From assembly GCA_910589015.1 (NCBI GenBank), contig CAJUSA010000004.1, positions 62,001 to 126,000 on the forward strand: a stretch of 64,000 nt of DNA, written 5' to 3'. This document shows positions 24,401 through 32,324 of this stretch, piece by piece (the first letter of the stretch is position 1; every line of letters starts with the position of its first letter). This DNA comes from an uncultured Christensenellaceae bacterium. Its GTDB lineage: Bacteria; Bacillota; Clostridia; Christensenellales; Borkfalkiaceae. The position numbers were made by a program, and so were the translations under genes. The notes below the pieces were generated by a model. It was not told the origin of the DNA. It did no database searches and saw nothing but the letters and a program-made list of their open reading frames with translations.

Positions 24401-26591
24401 GGATGGCACGTTTGCAGTAACAAATTCTGATAGTAAAAAAATTCAAATCGACGCAAAATATCCCGTTTCTTCGTCGGTTGCCGTAAATACAGGCACGGCG
24501 TTGGACGGCATGGAAGTTTACACGTTGTACTTCAACCTTAAATCGACGTTCGCAGGCGGCTGGACGGATAAATTCGGGATTCGCGTAACCGACGCAACGG
24601 GCGACGAGATGTGCGGATTCTGGTTCTTCATGAGAGATAACAACATTCTCACTGCCGGATTGCGCGGAAAGATCAATCTCGACAATAACAATGCTTCCGA
24701 AAGTGCAAGCATCGTAACCAAAGCCATGTTCGAGGCGGGCGTGGATATGAAGCTCGTGAAAAACGGAAGAGAAGCTACGCTCTATGCAAGAATCGGCGGC
24801 GAATGGAAACCCGTCAATACCGTTACGCTCGGCGGAAGCAACGCGAAGATTGCGTTTGCGGCGTCTGCAGGAACGCACGTCTTCACGAACGTCGCTTTGG
24901 CGGCATATTCGCCCGAACAGCTCGACAGCGTAACGTTTACGTTGACCGACTCGAATGGCGTGGCGATTCCCGAAGGGACGAAAGTAACTTTGGAAAGTGC
25001 AAAGGGCACGGTGGAAACGACGGTCGGAGCAAACGGCATTGTTACGCTTACGGGCGCAACTGCGGTATACGATCACTGCACATATTTCGTTCGGATCAAC
25101 GGCTCGATGAACGAATATGCGATTATGTTCGACGGCGCGGAAGCGGAAATAACAAACGTTTATGTTCCTGCGGATTGGAGCTATTCCGATCCCGAAAAGC
25201 TCGAAGTCGTTCAGGGTGAGAACGCAGGCTCGGGCGGTGCTTGGGATACGGGCTCGTTCTCGGTTGAAAATTCTACCGCGGATACGATTAAGATCGAAGC
25301 GGTTTACGCAGTATCGAAAGAGGTCGTTTTAGATACGGGTACGGCGTTGGCGGGAACGGACGTTTTTACGCTTGATTTTAACTTGAAATCAACTTTCGCA
25401 GGCGGTTGGCAGGATAAGTTCGGCATTCGCCTGACCGACGCGACGGGCGACGATATCTGCGGATACTGGTTCTTCCTGAAAGGCGATCAAGGCATGAAAG
25501 TTGCGGGATTGCGTGGCAAAATCAAGCTCGACGGGAACGAGGAAGAGGAAAATTCCAGTATCGTAACCCAAGCCATTTTTGAGGCGGGCGTCGATATGCG
25601 GATCGAGCGCGTGAGAAATACGGCTACGCTCTATGCGAAAATCGGCGGAGAGTGGAAGATTGTTTATAGCGTAACGCTTAGCGGCAATTCCAAGGTTGCG
25701 TTTGCGGCGTCTGCGGGAACGCACGAATTTACGAATATTAAGATTTCCGCCGTGAAGGAGCTCGACAGCGTTGCGTTGACCCTGACCGACAACAAGGGAA
25801 CGGCGGTTGCGCAGGGCACGGAAGTAACGTTAAAGAACGCATACTTTACGGTAACGGCTACGGTCGGCGAAAACGGCGTCGTCATGCTCACGGGCGACAG
25901 CGCGGTGTACAGCGCGCTCGGCTACACGCTTTCGTTAAAGAGCGGGTACGTTGGGAATTATGTCGTGCTTTTCAGCGGCGCGACGGCAACGGTAAACGGA
26001 ATCGAGAAGCAGACCGTTTCGGCAAACATGACGCTGAACGATATCAGCACGTCGGCAGGAAACGTCGTGTTCGATCTCGACGGCGGCGAGCTGAACGGCA
26101 AAGAGATTCTCGCTTTCCAGCGTTACGGCGAAGGCAATATGTACGAAAAGGACGAGAATAACCGGCTCGGAGATACGGGCTTGATCGGATTAACGGGCAG
26201 ATACGGCGGCGACTTTAACGGCGATACTTCAAGCATTCAGTTTACGGCAAACGGCAAAACGAACGCAAGCTGCGGATTCTTGGGGCAAACTAATCCCGAT
26301 TCCGGCTCTGTGACCGTGAAGGTGACGAAGGACTGCACGCAACTCGTGTTCTTTACGGGCACCTACATCGGCGGCGACTTTACGTTTAGTCTGTTGCAGA
26401 AGGGCGAGGCGATTACATCGCATACCTATCACGGTTCGGACGACGGCGGCACGCGCGGCAAAATGCTCGTGATCGATCTCGATACCTCTGCGCTTGCAGA
26501 GGGAGAGGAGCAGGAACTCACGTTTGCGGTTTCGGGCGCGCACCTTGAATTTGCGGCGTTCGTCGTGCTCGGCGCGGAAGCGCAGGCATGA
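21456..26591 (+). CDS. Giant repeat-containing surface lipoprotein (1711 aa)
   Basis: 1711 aa, not assignable to a known family as a whole. The lipobox is IMAGC (Cys ~28). Three short Cys-x-x-Cys modules follow (about residues 36-75, 80-125, 140-175; for example CTTDGHEAYYKCGGCDKIF). Then come two ~340-residue modules sharing WDTVDYTEAKLNIPDEVKNSK versus WDTLSYTEAKLNLPDDVKNSK (about 185-525 and 525-870). Two ~280-residue modules share NLKSTFAGGW and KFGIR-TDATGD (about 875-1155 and 1155-1435). A unique C-terminal beta domain covers about 1510-1711. Between modules are ~80-aa Ig/prealbumin-like linkers. No hydrolase motif is visible, and the later modules have a concanavalin-like look, so polymer binding is the best guess. 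Good site AAGGAGG. Surface-anchored by lipid only. Confidence 0.75.
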   Translation: MNKKKATKLTALSAIFTLAVAGGIMAGCGHSHDVSAVGEVAATCTTDGHEAYYKCGGCDKIFKDADGKQETTFEEVKIDKIGHNAVHKPAKDADCTTEGNAEYWGCSRCDAAFSDANYTPYDGDPIIDKLGHLNLDTNYTPYKAPTLEADGDIEHYHCDRCEKDFADSYGDEELDNVIIEKPVELENVALTVKDYKDGKETPLSGALTLEGQYEQSASGTVTDGAATIAKVWSIKYKATLGEYTGEVKFEKNKTDYTVVLEFNYATYTGSSKSTTNAEIPPANKSQIDLSNANNENHTITMRDFTWDTVDYTEAKLNIPDEVKNSKYATVSFTLKYLDGSMYGNSRGESGFNPLARFGVKMTAENGVFALMHDKGYAEAGGTTDRIMACPFMPSSFEKGIFDGYDDMNTASLFAPVSSALKNDGLPVRVVRANTYIRLFVQVNGEWTEFVNYQGPATCSASAETDIRLVINGHEWEFSDIEFSSVALVHEEIPTTAGATYKPDHMVIDEQYFNADGTLTSEAALSLELKEFTLSFEGYRDGNSSDITTGTVEFTNERTGQNFSVALGADGKATVNLLVADDAYRAQYAYKVVCGDYYDAGVEFRKSQTNPKLWLEFNYAESTGNGSKNSKVDLVNMNNADHTLVLSDSGVWDTLSYTEAKLNLPDDVKNSKFTTVSFKLTHDALGYNGSLDENAFNPVARWGVKMTERGGIGINMNESSHMTVFKLYKAQEDSTNPEEKTPEQPFWGWDSQSAAYNEYLKEIASAMHGGGGLNVRVVRAGTYIRMFVELRSGWVELLNEQNGVVTVEESAPTDIRFLILAHEWTFSQIDFAKTELKAEVSASTTAPGMRAHIQIGEQYFNPDGTLTTQQALVIPQLITIDSVALKLTDKNGADVAANTAVVLTNADVGTVNVTVGSNGVIALEKKVYAGYPYIVTVAGYAFSYEVTFGDEDQYAIRLEDAVDWKYSDKSTLTVERGDYPSHWDGTFAVTNSDSKKIQIDAKYPVSSSVAVNTGTALDGMEVYTLYFNLKSTFAGGWTDKFGIRVTDATGDEMCGFWFFMRDNNILTAGLRGKINLDNNNASESASIVTKAMFEAGVDMKLVKNGREATLYARIGGEWKPVNTVTLGGSNAKIAFAASAGTHVFTNVALAAYSPEQLDSVTFTLTDSNGVAIPEGTKVTLESAKGTVETTVGANGIVTLTGATAVYDHCTYFVRINGSMNEYAIMFDGAEAEITNVYVPADWSYSDPEKLEVVQGENAGSGGAWDTGSFSVENSTADTIKIEAVYAVSKEVVLDTGTALAGTDVFTLDFNLKSTFAGGWQDKFGIRLTDATGDDICGYWFFLKGDQGMKVAGLRGKIKLDGNEEEENSSIVTQAIFEAGVDMRIERVRNTATLYAKIGGEWKIVYSVTLSGNSKVAFAASAGTHEFTNIKISAVKELDSVALTLTDNKGTAVAQGTEVTLKNAYFTVTATVGENGVVMLTGDSAVYSALGYTLSLKSGYVGNYVVLFSGATATVNGIEKQTVSANMTLNDISTSAGNVVFDLDGGELNGKEILAFQRYGEGNMYEKDENNRLGDTGLIGLTGRYGGDFNGDTSSIQFTANGKTNASCGFLGQTNPDSGSVTVKVTKDCTQLVFFTGTYIGGDFTFSLLQKGEAITSHTYHGSDDGGTRGKMLVIDLDTSALAEGEEQELTFAVSGAHLEFAAFVVLGAEAQA

Positions 26592-26607
26592 AGGTTAAAA
26601 GCAATTG

Positions 26608-26633
26608 CGGGGCGGCACAAAGCCGCCGCCCCG
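26608..26633 (+). other. Intercistronic GC-rich hairpin
   Basis: CGGGGCGGC (26608-26616) pairs with GCCGCCCCG (26625-26633) between the giant lipoprotein and GH31 genes. There is no long T-tract, so it is more likely an mRNA-stabilising or processing element than a full terminator. Similar hairpins occur at 29750 and 33889. Confidence 0.55.
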
Positions 26634-26658
26634 TAAATTTCTTTCACGGAGAAAAGTC

Positions 26659-29600
26659 ATGAAACATAATTCGAAATTGATTGCGGTGCTCGGCGTTATA
26701 ACGGCGGCTTGTACGGGGCTTGCAATCTTCACCGCTTGCGGCGGGGATGGCAATGAACATGTGCATACCTTTGCCGAAGAATGGTTGCACGACAACACTT
26801 ATCACTGGCACGCGGCGACCTGCGAGCATACGGAAGAGGTAAGCGGCAAGGAAACGCACAAATTTGAGGCGGACGCCTGCACGGTGTGCAATTACACAAA
26901 GCCTATCATCGACGTTGCAGAGGGCGTGCAGGAGGATAAAACGTATTCAGTGACCACGCTTTTGTGCGGCGATTTAAGAGTGCAGCTGCTCGGCGATTCG
27001 CTCGTGCGGATCGAGAGCAAGGGGCCCAAAGGCTTCGAGGACAGGGCAAGCTATACCGTCGTCAACCGCGATGACTGGGGTGAGAAGGTAGCTTATACGG
27101 CGAGCAAGACGGACGGCGAATTGAAAATCGCGACCGCAGATTATACTGTGGTACTGCCCGCAAACGGCGGCGCGGGCGACGTGACGATCGAGAACGCGCA
27201 GGGCGAAACCATTTACACCTATATGGGGTTGACCTACACCAACGTGTGGTTGCCTTCGCCCTCCGACGAGCTTTCGAGCTGGTATTTTACGGACAGCGCG
27301 CGCGTCATTCCTTCCGATTACGGCTATTCTGTAAGCAATGAAAACGCACCTCTGCAGGGCTGGGATTTCGACAACGATTCGACCGATATTTTCGTGTTTT
27401 TGCCGAACGGAAACTATAGAACGTTTGCCAAAGATTTCGTTTCCTTAACGGGGCAGTCGGAGATGGTAGACTTAAAAACCTTCGGCTATTGGTCGTCGCG
27501 TTATTACGCGTATTCGGACGAGGAATATCTCGAAATGATCGATACCTTTCACGAAAAGGGATTTGCGATCGACGTTCTCGTCGTCGATACCGATTGGCGC
27601 GTGATGAACAGCGGCGGCATCGGCTACGACATCAACACCGATCTTTTCCCGAACATGAAGGAATTTTTAGAACAGGCGCACGAAAAGGGTGCGAATATCT
27701 GTTTTAACGATCACCCCGAACCCGTGCAAGGAACGACGAATATTCTGGATAAAAACGAAGTCGCTTACCGTAACGAAAAACTCACGCTTTTGCTTTCGTT
27801 GGGCGTGGACTATTGGTGGTACGACCGAAATTGGTCAACGACGGTGAATTCCATCGACGGCACCCATACCTGTTATACGGCGGGCATGTACGCGTATCAG
27901 TGGATCACGCAGGAATATTTGGAAAGTATAACCGATCTTGGGGAATATGCGAAACGCGCGCTCATCATGGCGAACGCCGACGGCAGCATGCACGGATCGT
28001 TCAACTATGCTTCCGATTTGTCGGCACATCGCTATTCGATTCAGTGGACGGGCGACACCGCGCAGAACGAGCTTGCAAAGGAGATCGAAACGGCAATTCT
28101 TTCGGGCGCGGAGTTAGGGCTGCCTTACGTCGGAACGGACGTGGGCGGACATAAAGGCGTTGAATCCAAAGAGCTCTATGCGCGTTGGATTCAGTTCGGC
28201 GCGCTCTCCACGCTCTTCCGCACGCACTCTAACGGAAGCGAGGACGGCGGCGGGCGCATGCCGTGGGTGCATGGCGAGCTTGGCGAAGAGGTGTTCGGCA
28301 CCTATCAGGGAATGCGCTATCGCTTATTGCCGCTTTATTATTCGCTGGCGCACGAAAACCACGAAACAGGTCTGCCGATCATGCGCAGATTAGACTTTAA
28401 TTATCCGCAGTATGCGGAAGCGAGCCGCAATGACGAGTATCTCTTGGGCGATTATATTCTGATTGCCCCGATTTCCAAGACGACCGGCGAAGATGTTCGC
28501 GAGGTGTTCTTGCCCGAGGGGAATTGGATCGACGTGTGGACAGGCGAGCGCCATGCGGGACCGAACACGATTACGGTTACGCACGACATAAAAACTTCGC
28601 CGATCTTCGTGCGTGAAGGCGCTTTAATCGCGCTTGCACAGAACATGAAGAACGTGGACGAAAAGGATTGGTCGAATCTGTCTCTTGAAGTCTATCCTTC
28701 GGCGAATTACAGCGCGGCTTACACGCTCTACGAGGACGACGGCGAAACGGTCGCCTATAAAGACGGAAAATTCCGCACGACCGACCTTTCGATGACTTGC
28801 GCGGGCAACACGCTTACGGTGAAGATCGGCGCGGCGAAAGGCTCGTTCGAGGGCAAGCGCGCGTTTACAGACAGAACGTGGAATATCCGCTTGCACGCCA
28901 ACCCGAATTGGGGCGCTGTCAAGAGCGTGAAGGTGAACGGCGTTGCGGTAACGCCCGAAGCGCTTGCGAAACTCACCTACGAAAACGCCGGCAGACCGTT
29001 CGCCTTTACGGGCGGGGCATTAGACGGCGCAGTGAATGCGTTCACGGTTCAGACGAAGGTGAACGAGGCTTACACGATCGAGATCGAATACGAAAGCGTT
29101 GTAAATTCCGCCGTAAACGAGGATTATAACGCGTCTGCGGTCGGTTTCAAAATCACTGCATCGAAGAGCAAAGATACGGAGCTGGATTTAACGACGCTCG
29201 GAACGAAGGATTGGATCAGCTTCGGATATACGAGCGGCAAAAACTGCTTGCATAAGCGGGACGTTCAATCGCTCTTTTCCGATCATGTTGCATCATACGA
29301 GGACGGACCGTACGCGCAGAAGCTCGAATTAAAGCAAGGCGGAACGTTGCTTAAAACCTATTCCGATGCAACCGGCAGACCGACGGGTGAAACGGCGAAT
29401 TACGTTGAAATCGGTACGGGCGTGAAGTTTTCCGTTAACACGACGGGCGCGAAAGAAAAGATCGTGTTCTATCTCGGCGGCACGCTTTCGATCAACAAAC
29501 TTACCGTGCGCGACAGGGCGGGCAACGTAAAGACCGTTCTCATCGGCGGCACGGCGGAAGAGGACTTTGTCTATAAAGTCGAAATCGAATGCGCGGCGGG

Positions 29601-29739
29601 CGAAGCGAGCACGCTTTCCTTCGAATATAAAACGCAGACAACGTCGTTTACATATAAAACGACGGGAACGCATCCTCCGTATTACTATACGAACCACGCC
29701 AAACTTCGGCTTTACTGCGGCTATATGTGCGAAGAGTAA
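26659..29739 (+). CDS. Surface GH31 family alpha-glycosidase lipoprotein
   Basis: 1026 aa. The lipobox FTAC is near residue 24. A His/Cys module follows (~33-80: HTFAEEWLHDNTYHWHAATCEH...CTVCNY), then the GH31 N-terminal beta domain and the catalytic barrel. The nucleophile position is D389 in WWYDRNWS, where classical GH31 enzymes have WxDMNE; the acid/base is D466 in QWTGDTAQ; GTDVGGH closes the site. Distal beta domains and an extra C-terminal ~180-aa domain follow. GH31 members remove alpha-linked glucose, xylose or galactose; the altered motif prevents naming the sugar. The start is the ATG after GGAGAAAAG; the 18 upstream codons overlap the hairpin. The paralogue at 35888 is intracellular. 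Confidence 0.87.
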   Translation: MKHNSKLIAVLGVITAACTGLAIFTACGGDGNEHVHTFAEEWLHDNTYHWHAATCEHTEEVSGKETHKFEADACTVCNYTKPIIDVAEGVQEDKTYSVTTLLCGDLRVQLLGDSLVRIESKGPKGFEDRASYTVVNRDDWGEKVAYTASKTDGELKIATADYTVVLPANGGAGDVTIENAQGETIYTYMGLTYTNVWLPSPSDELSSWYFTDSARVIPSDYGYSVSNENAPLQGWDFDNDSTDIFVFLPNGNYRTFAKDFVSLTGQSEMVDLKTFGYWSSRYYAYSDEEYLEMIDTFHEKGFAIDVLVVDTDWRVMNSGGIGYDINTDLFPNMKEFLEQAHEKGANICFNDHPEPVQGTTNILDKNEVAYRNEKLTLLLSLGVDYWWYDRNWSTTVNSIDGTHTCYTAGMYAYQWITQEYLESITDLGEYAKRALIMANADGSMHGSFNYASDLSAHRYSIQWTGDTAQNELAKEIETAILSGAELGLPYVGTDVGGHKGVESKELYARWIQFGALSTLFRTHSNGSEDGGGRMPWVHGELGEEVFGTYQGMRYRLLPLYYSLAHENHETGLPIMRRLDFNYPQYAEASRNDEYLLGDYILIAPISKTTGEDVREVFLPEGNWIDVWTGERHAGPNTITVTHDIKTSPIFVREGALIALAQNMKNVDEKDWSNLSLEVYPSANYSAAYTLYEDDGETVAYKDGKFRTTDLSMTCAGNTLTVKIGAAKGSFEGKRAFTDRTWNIRLHANPNWGAVKSVKVNGVAVTPEALAKLTYENAGRPFAFTGGALDGAVNAFTVQTKVNEAYTIEIEYESVVNSAVNEDYNASAVGFKITASKSKDTELDLTTLGTKDWISFGYTSGKNCLHKRDVQSLFSDHVASYEDGPYAQKLELKQGGTLLKTYSDATGRPTGETANYVEIGTGVKFSVNTTGAKEKIVFYLGGTLSINKLTVRDRAGNVKTVLIGGTAEEDFVYKVEIECAAGEASTLSFEYKTQTTSFTYKTTGTHPPYYYTNHAKLRLYCGYMCEE

Positions 29740-29749
29740 AAACGGAAAG

Positions 29750-29769
29750 GGGCGGCGGTTTCGCCGCCC
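29750..29769 (+). other. Intercistronic GC-rich hairpin
   Basis: GGGCGGCG (29750-29757) pairs with CGCCGCCC (29762-29769) around GTTT, followed by TGTTTCC. It lies between the surface GH31 and the six-hairpin hydrolase genes and could be a partial terminator or an mRNA 3' stabiliser. Confidence 0.6.
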
Positions 29770-29802
29770 TGTTTCCAAACGAGAATAAGGAGAGAGGAAA
29801 GC

Positions 29803-32247
29803 ATGAATAAAATACTGAAAAAATCATGTTCCGTATTCCTCGGCGCCGTGTTGTGCGCGGGACTTGTTTTGCCCGCGGCGTGCGGGGGGGCGCATAAACA
29901 TACCTATGCGGAAACCTATACATATAACGAACAGTCGCATTGGTATGCCGCAACTTGCGGACACGACGTAAAGAGCTGTGAAACCGCGCATATTTTCAAC
30001 GAAAATTACGAGTGCGTTTGCGGATACCGTCACGAGCATACCTTTGCCGACGCCTATATGTACGACGGCGAATCGCATTGGCACGCTTCGACCTGCGGGC
30101 ACGACGTGAAAGAAGGTGAAACCGAACACGACTTGAACGCTTCGGGGAATTGCGTCTGCGGTTATCACGGGCACGTCTATACGAAATGGGAATACGACGA
30201 TACGAAACATTGGCGCGAGCCGCTTTGCGACGATTGCGAGCGTCAGGAGGGAAACCACGTATTGAATGAAGAAGGCAGCGAATGCACGGTGTGCGGCAGA
30301 CTTTCGATGAGCGCGAACGGGACGCCCGTTGCCGATCATAAAGGCTACGTCGTCGGAAATTCGATTATGTCGTCCGAAATTTCATCGGTCGGACCGACCT
30401 TCAACAAATTGCAATATAACCCGAGCTTGTTTACGGACGGAAAAAACAGACTCACCAGAGTCGGCTCGGCGTTTTTCCGTTTCGGCGTGGACGGCTCCAC
30501 ATACCATCAGCACCCGTGGCAGGCGGTGAAAAACACCTATCCGAAATACGAGGCGGTAACCGAATTGGCGGACGGCGTTTCTATGACGATGCGCTCTTTT
30601 GCACCCGTGACGCCGCTCGATTCGCACGATATGTTCCTGCCTTCCGTTCTCGTGCGGATTTCCGTCACGAATACTTCGGGATCGGTCAAGGATATTTCGG
30701 CTACGCTGAATTGGGCAGAGGCGCCTTCCACGGAAAACAGCTTTATGTTTTGTTCGGCGGGCGAACAATTCGAGTCGGTAAGCAAACAAAGGAATCTGAC
30801 GGCGGAACTGACGTTGAAAGACGGCAAGACCGAAGAGATCGTGTTCGGCTTTGGCGTTTATCACGCCAATAACGAATGGCGCAATACCTTTGCGGACGAA
30901 TCGGGAATCTGCCGTTATATCTACGAAAACATCGACCGTTTGGAAAGCGGGATCAACACCTTTATTTCGCTCATTCCCAACCTCGGCGACGATACGTTAC
31001 GCGATTATACGGCATGGTATATGCAGGCAGCCGTGATTCTCACGAAATCGGCGAAGGACGGCAACGTGATCACGATGGGGTATTACGAGCTGAACACCCG
31101 CGACTCATTCTGGACGAGCTTTTTGCATACGGTTATGTTCCCCGAATTGGAAAAGAAAATGATCGAAATTACGGCGTCATTCCAAAAATCGAACGGAAAA
31201 ATCCCGACGACCGTGCTCCCGATGATCGAGCGCGAAATCGACCTCGACATCAACGAATATTTTTGCTTGAGGATATCACGTTATTATAACTATCATCATG
31301 ACTTGGAATTTTTAAGAAAAAATTTCGACGCCTATAAAAAATCGGTCGATTTCCTCGTTTCGCGCGACTTGGATCAAGACGGGATTCCCGAACAGGACGT
31401 GCCCGAAAACACCGAAAACTTTTGGGCGGACTGGAAGGACGTACGCTTTTTGCGAGGGCGTAAGCTTTCGCCGCACGTGGCGATGCTGTGGCTTGCCGTC
31501 TTGCGCGACGGCGCAGCACTCGCGCGCGATTTGGGCGATACGGCGACGGCGGCGCGCTATGAGCAGATGTATCAAAAGGCGTACGATAAAACCAACGCCG
31601 ATTTCACGGGCGGCGACGACGGCGGGCTGTGGTGCGAGGATCACTATAACGAAACCTGGTACGACGGAAAGCAGCGCATTCACGTTTTACAGGATCAATG
31701 CGTGGGCGTGTTTTTCGACGTCATTCCCAAGGATCGCGTCGAATTGCTCTATTCCGCATTGGAAGCGAACATGTGCGATTACGGCGTTCGGGAAACCTAT
31801 TCTTACCGTACAAAAGCGGACGTGCTCAGCTCAGAAGACTATTTTAACGAGGGCGGCATGTATCACAACGGCGGTATCTGGCCGTTCCTGAACTTTATGG
31901 ATATGGCGGGGCGCTACCGCAACGGCAGAGCCAACGAATGCACCGAAATTTTCACGGCGATGGGCTATCAGGATCTGGTCGTTCCAGGTGATTACAGACC
32001 AAACGAATTTCTTCATGCGGAAAGCGGCAACAGCATGGGATTGGAAATTCAAGGCTGGTCTGCCGCCGTGGTCGGCTCTGTCTATTTCGGCGCGTTCGAA
32101 TTCGATTGGCAAAACGGTAATTTGAACGTCAGCTGTCATCTCCCCGAGACTCAGGCATTTTCGACCAATCTTATTCTTCCGGGCGGAAAGATCGGAAAAT
32201 TCGTATCCGACGGCACGGGCGCGGTGTTCGGTTTGGTGAAAACGTAA
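29803..32247 (+). CDS. Surface lipoprotein with six-hairpin (alpha/alpha)6 glycosidase domain
   Basis: 814 aa. The lipobox is PAAC (~residue 27). Three consecutive His/Cys modules cover residues ~30-165 (HTYAETYTYNEQSHWYAATCGH; HTFADAYMYDGESHWHASTCGH; a third with CDDCER). A beta domain precedes an (alpha/alpha)6 toroid (~380-800) with YHHDLEFLRKNFDAYKKSVDFLVSRDLDQDGIPEQ and GGMYHNGGIWPFLNFMDM. These are features shared by GH15/GH63/GH116/amylo-alpha-1,6-glucosidase-like enzymes. I cannot fix the family or substrate. Acidic candidates lie in ENFWADWKD and NEGGMYHNG. Good Shine-Dalgarno (GGAGAGAGGAAAG). Confidence 0.75.
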   Translation: MNKILKKSCSVFLGAVLCAGLVLPAACGGAHKHTYAETYTYNEQSHWYAATCGHDVKSCETAHIFNENYECVCGYRHEHTFADAYMYDGESHWHASTCGHDVKEGETEHDLNASGNCVCGYHGHVYTKWEYDDTKHWREPLCDDCERQEGNHVLNEEGSECTVCGRLSMSANGTPVADHKGYVVGNSIMSSEISSVGPTFNKLQYNPSLFTDGKNRLTRVGSAFFRFGVDGSTYHQHPWQAVKNTYPKYEAVTELADGVSMTMRSFAPVTPLDSHDMFLPSVLVRISVTNTSGSVKDISATLNWAEAPSTENSFMFCSAGEQFESVSKQRNLTAELTLKDGKTEEIVFGFGVYHANNEWRNTFADESGICRYIYENIDRLESGINTFISLIPNLGDDTLRDYTAWYMQAAVILTKSAKDGNVITMGYYELNTRDSFWTSFLHTVMFPELEKKMIEITASFQKSNGKIPTTVLPMIEREIDLDINEYFCLRISRYYNYHHDLEFLRKNFDAYKKSVDFLVSRDLDQDGIPEQDVPENTENFWADWKDVRFLRGRKLSPHVAMLWLAVLRDGAALARDLGDTATAARYEQMYQKAYDKTNADFTGGDDGGLWCEDHYNETWYDGKQRIHVLQDQCVGVFFDVIPKDRVELLYSALEANMCDYGVRETYSYRTKADVLSSEDYFNEGGMYHNGGIWPFLNFMDMAGRYRNGRANECTEIFTAMGYQDLVVPGDYRPNEFLHAESGNSMGLEIQGWSAAVVGSVYFGAFEFDWQNGNLNVSCHLPETQAFSTNLILPGGKIGKFVSDGTGAVFGLVKT

Positions 32248-32324
32248 GCGTGCAAGCATTTTCGCGGCATAGCGGCATCCTATTGCCATGAAAAAATATT
32301 AGATGAGAAAAGAAGGAGAAATGC

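Noticed and set aside
24400..25760. Frameshift or assembly duplication in the giant lipoprotein gene
   Set aside because: The repeats are similar but clearly diverged at many third positions and in the protein, so they are true old duplications rather than an assembly error.
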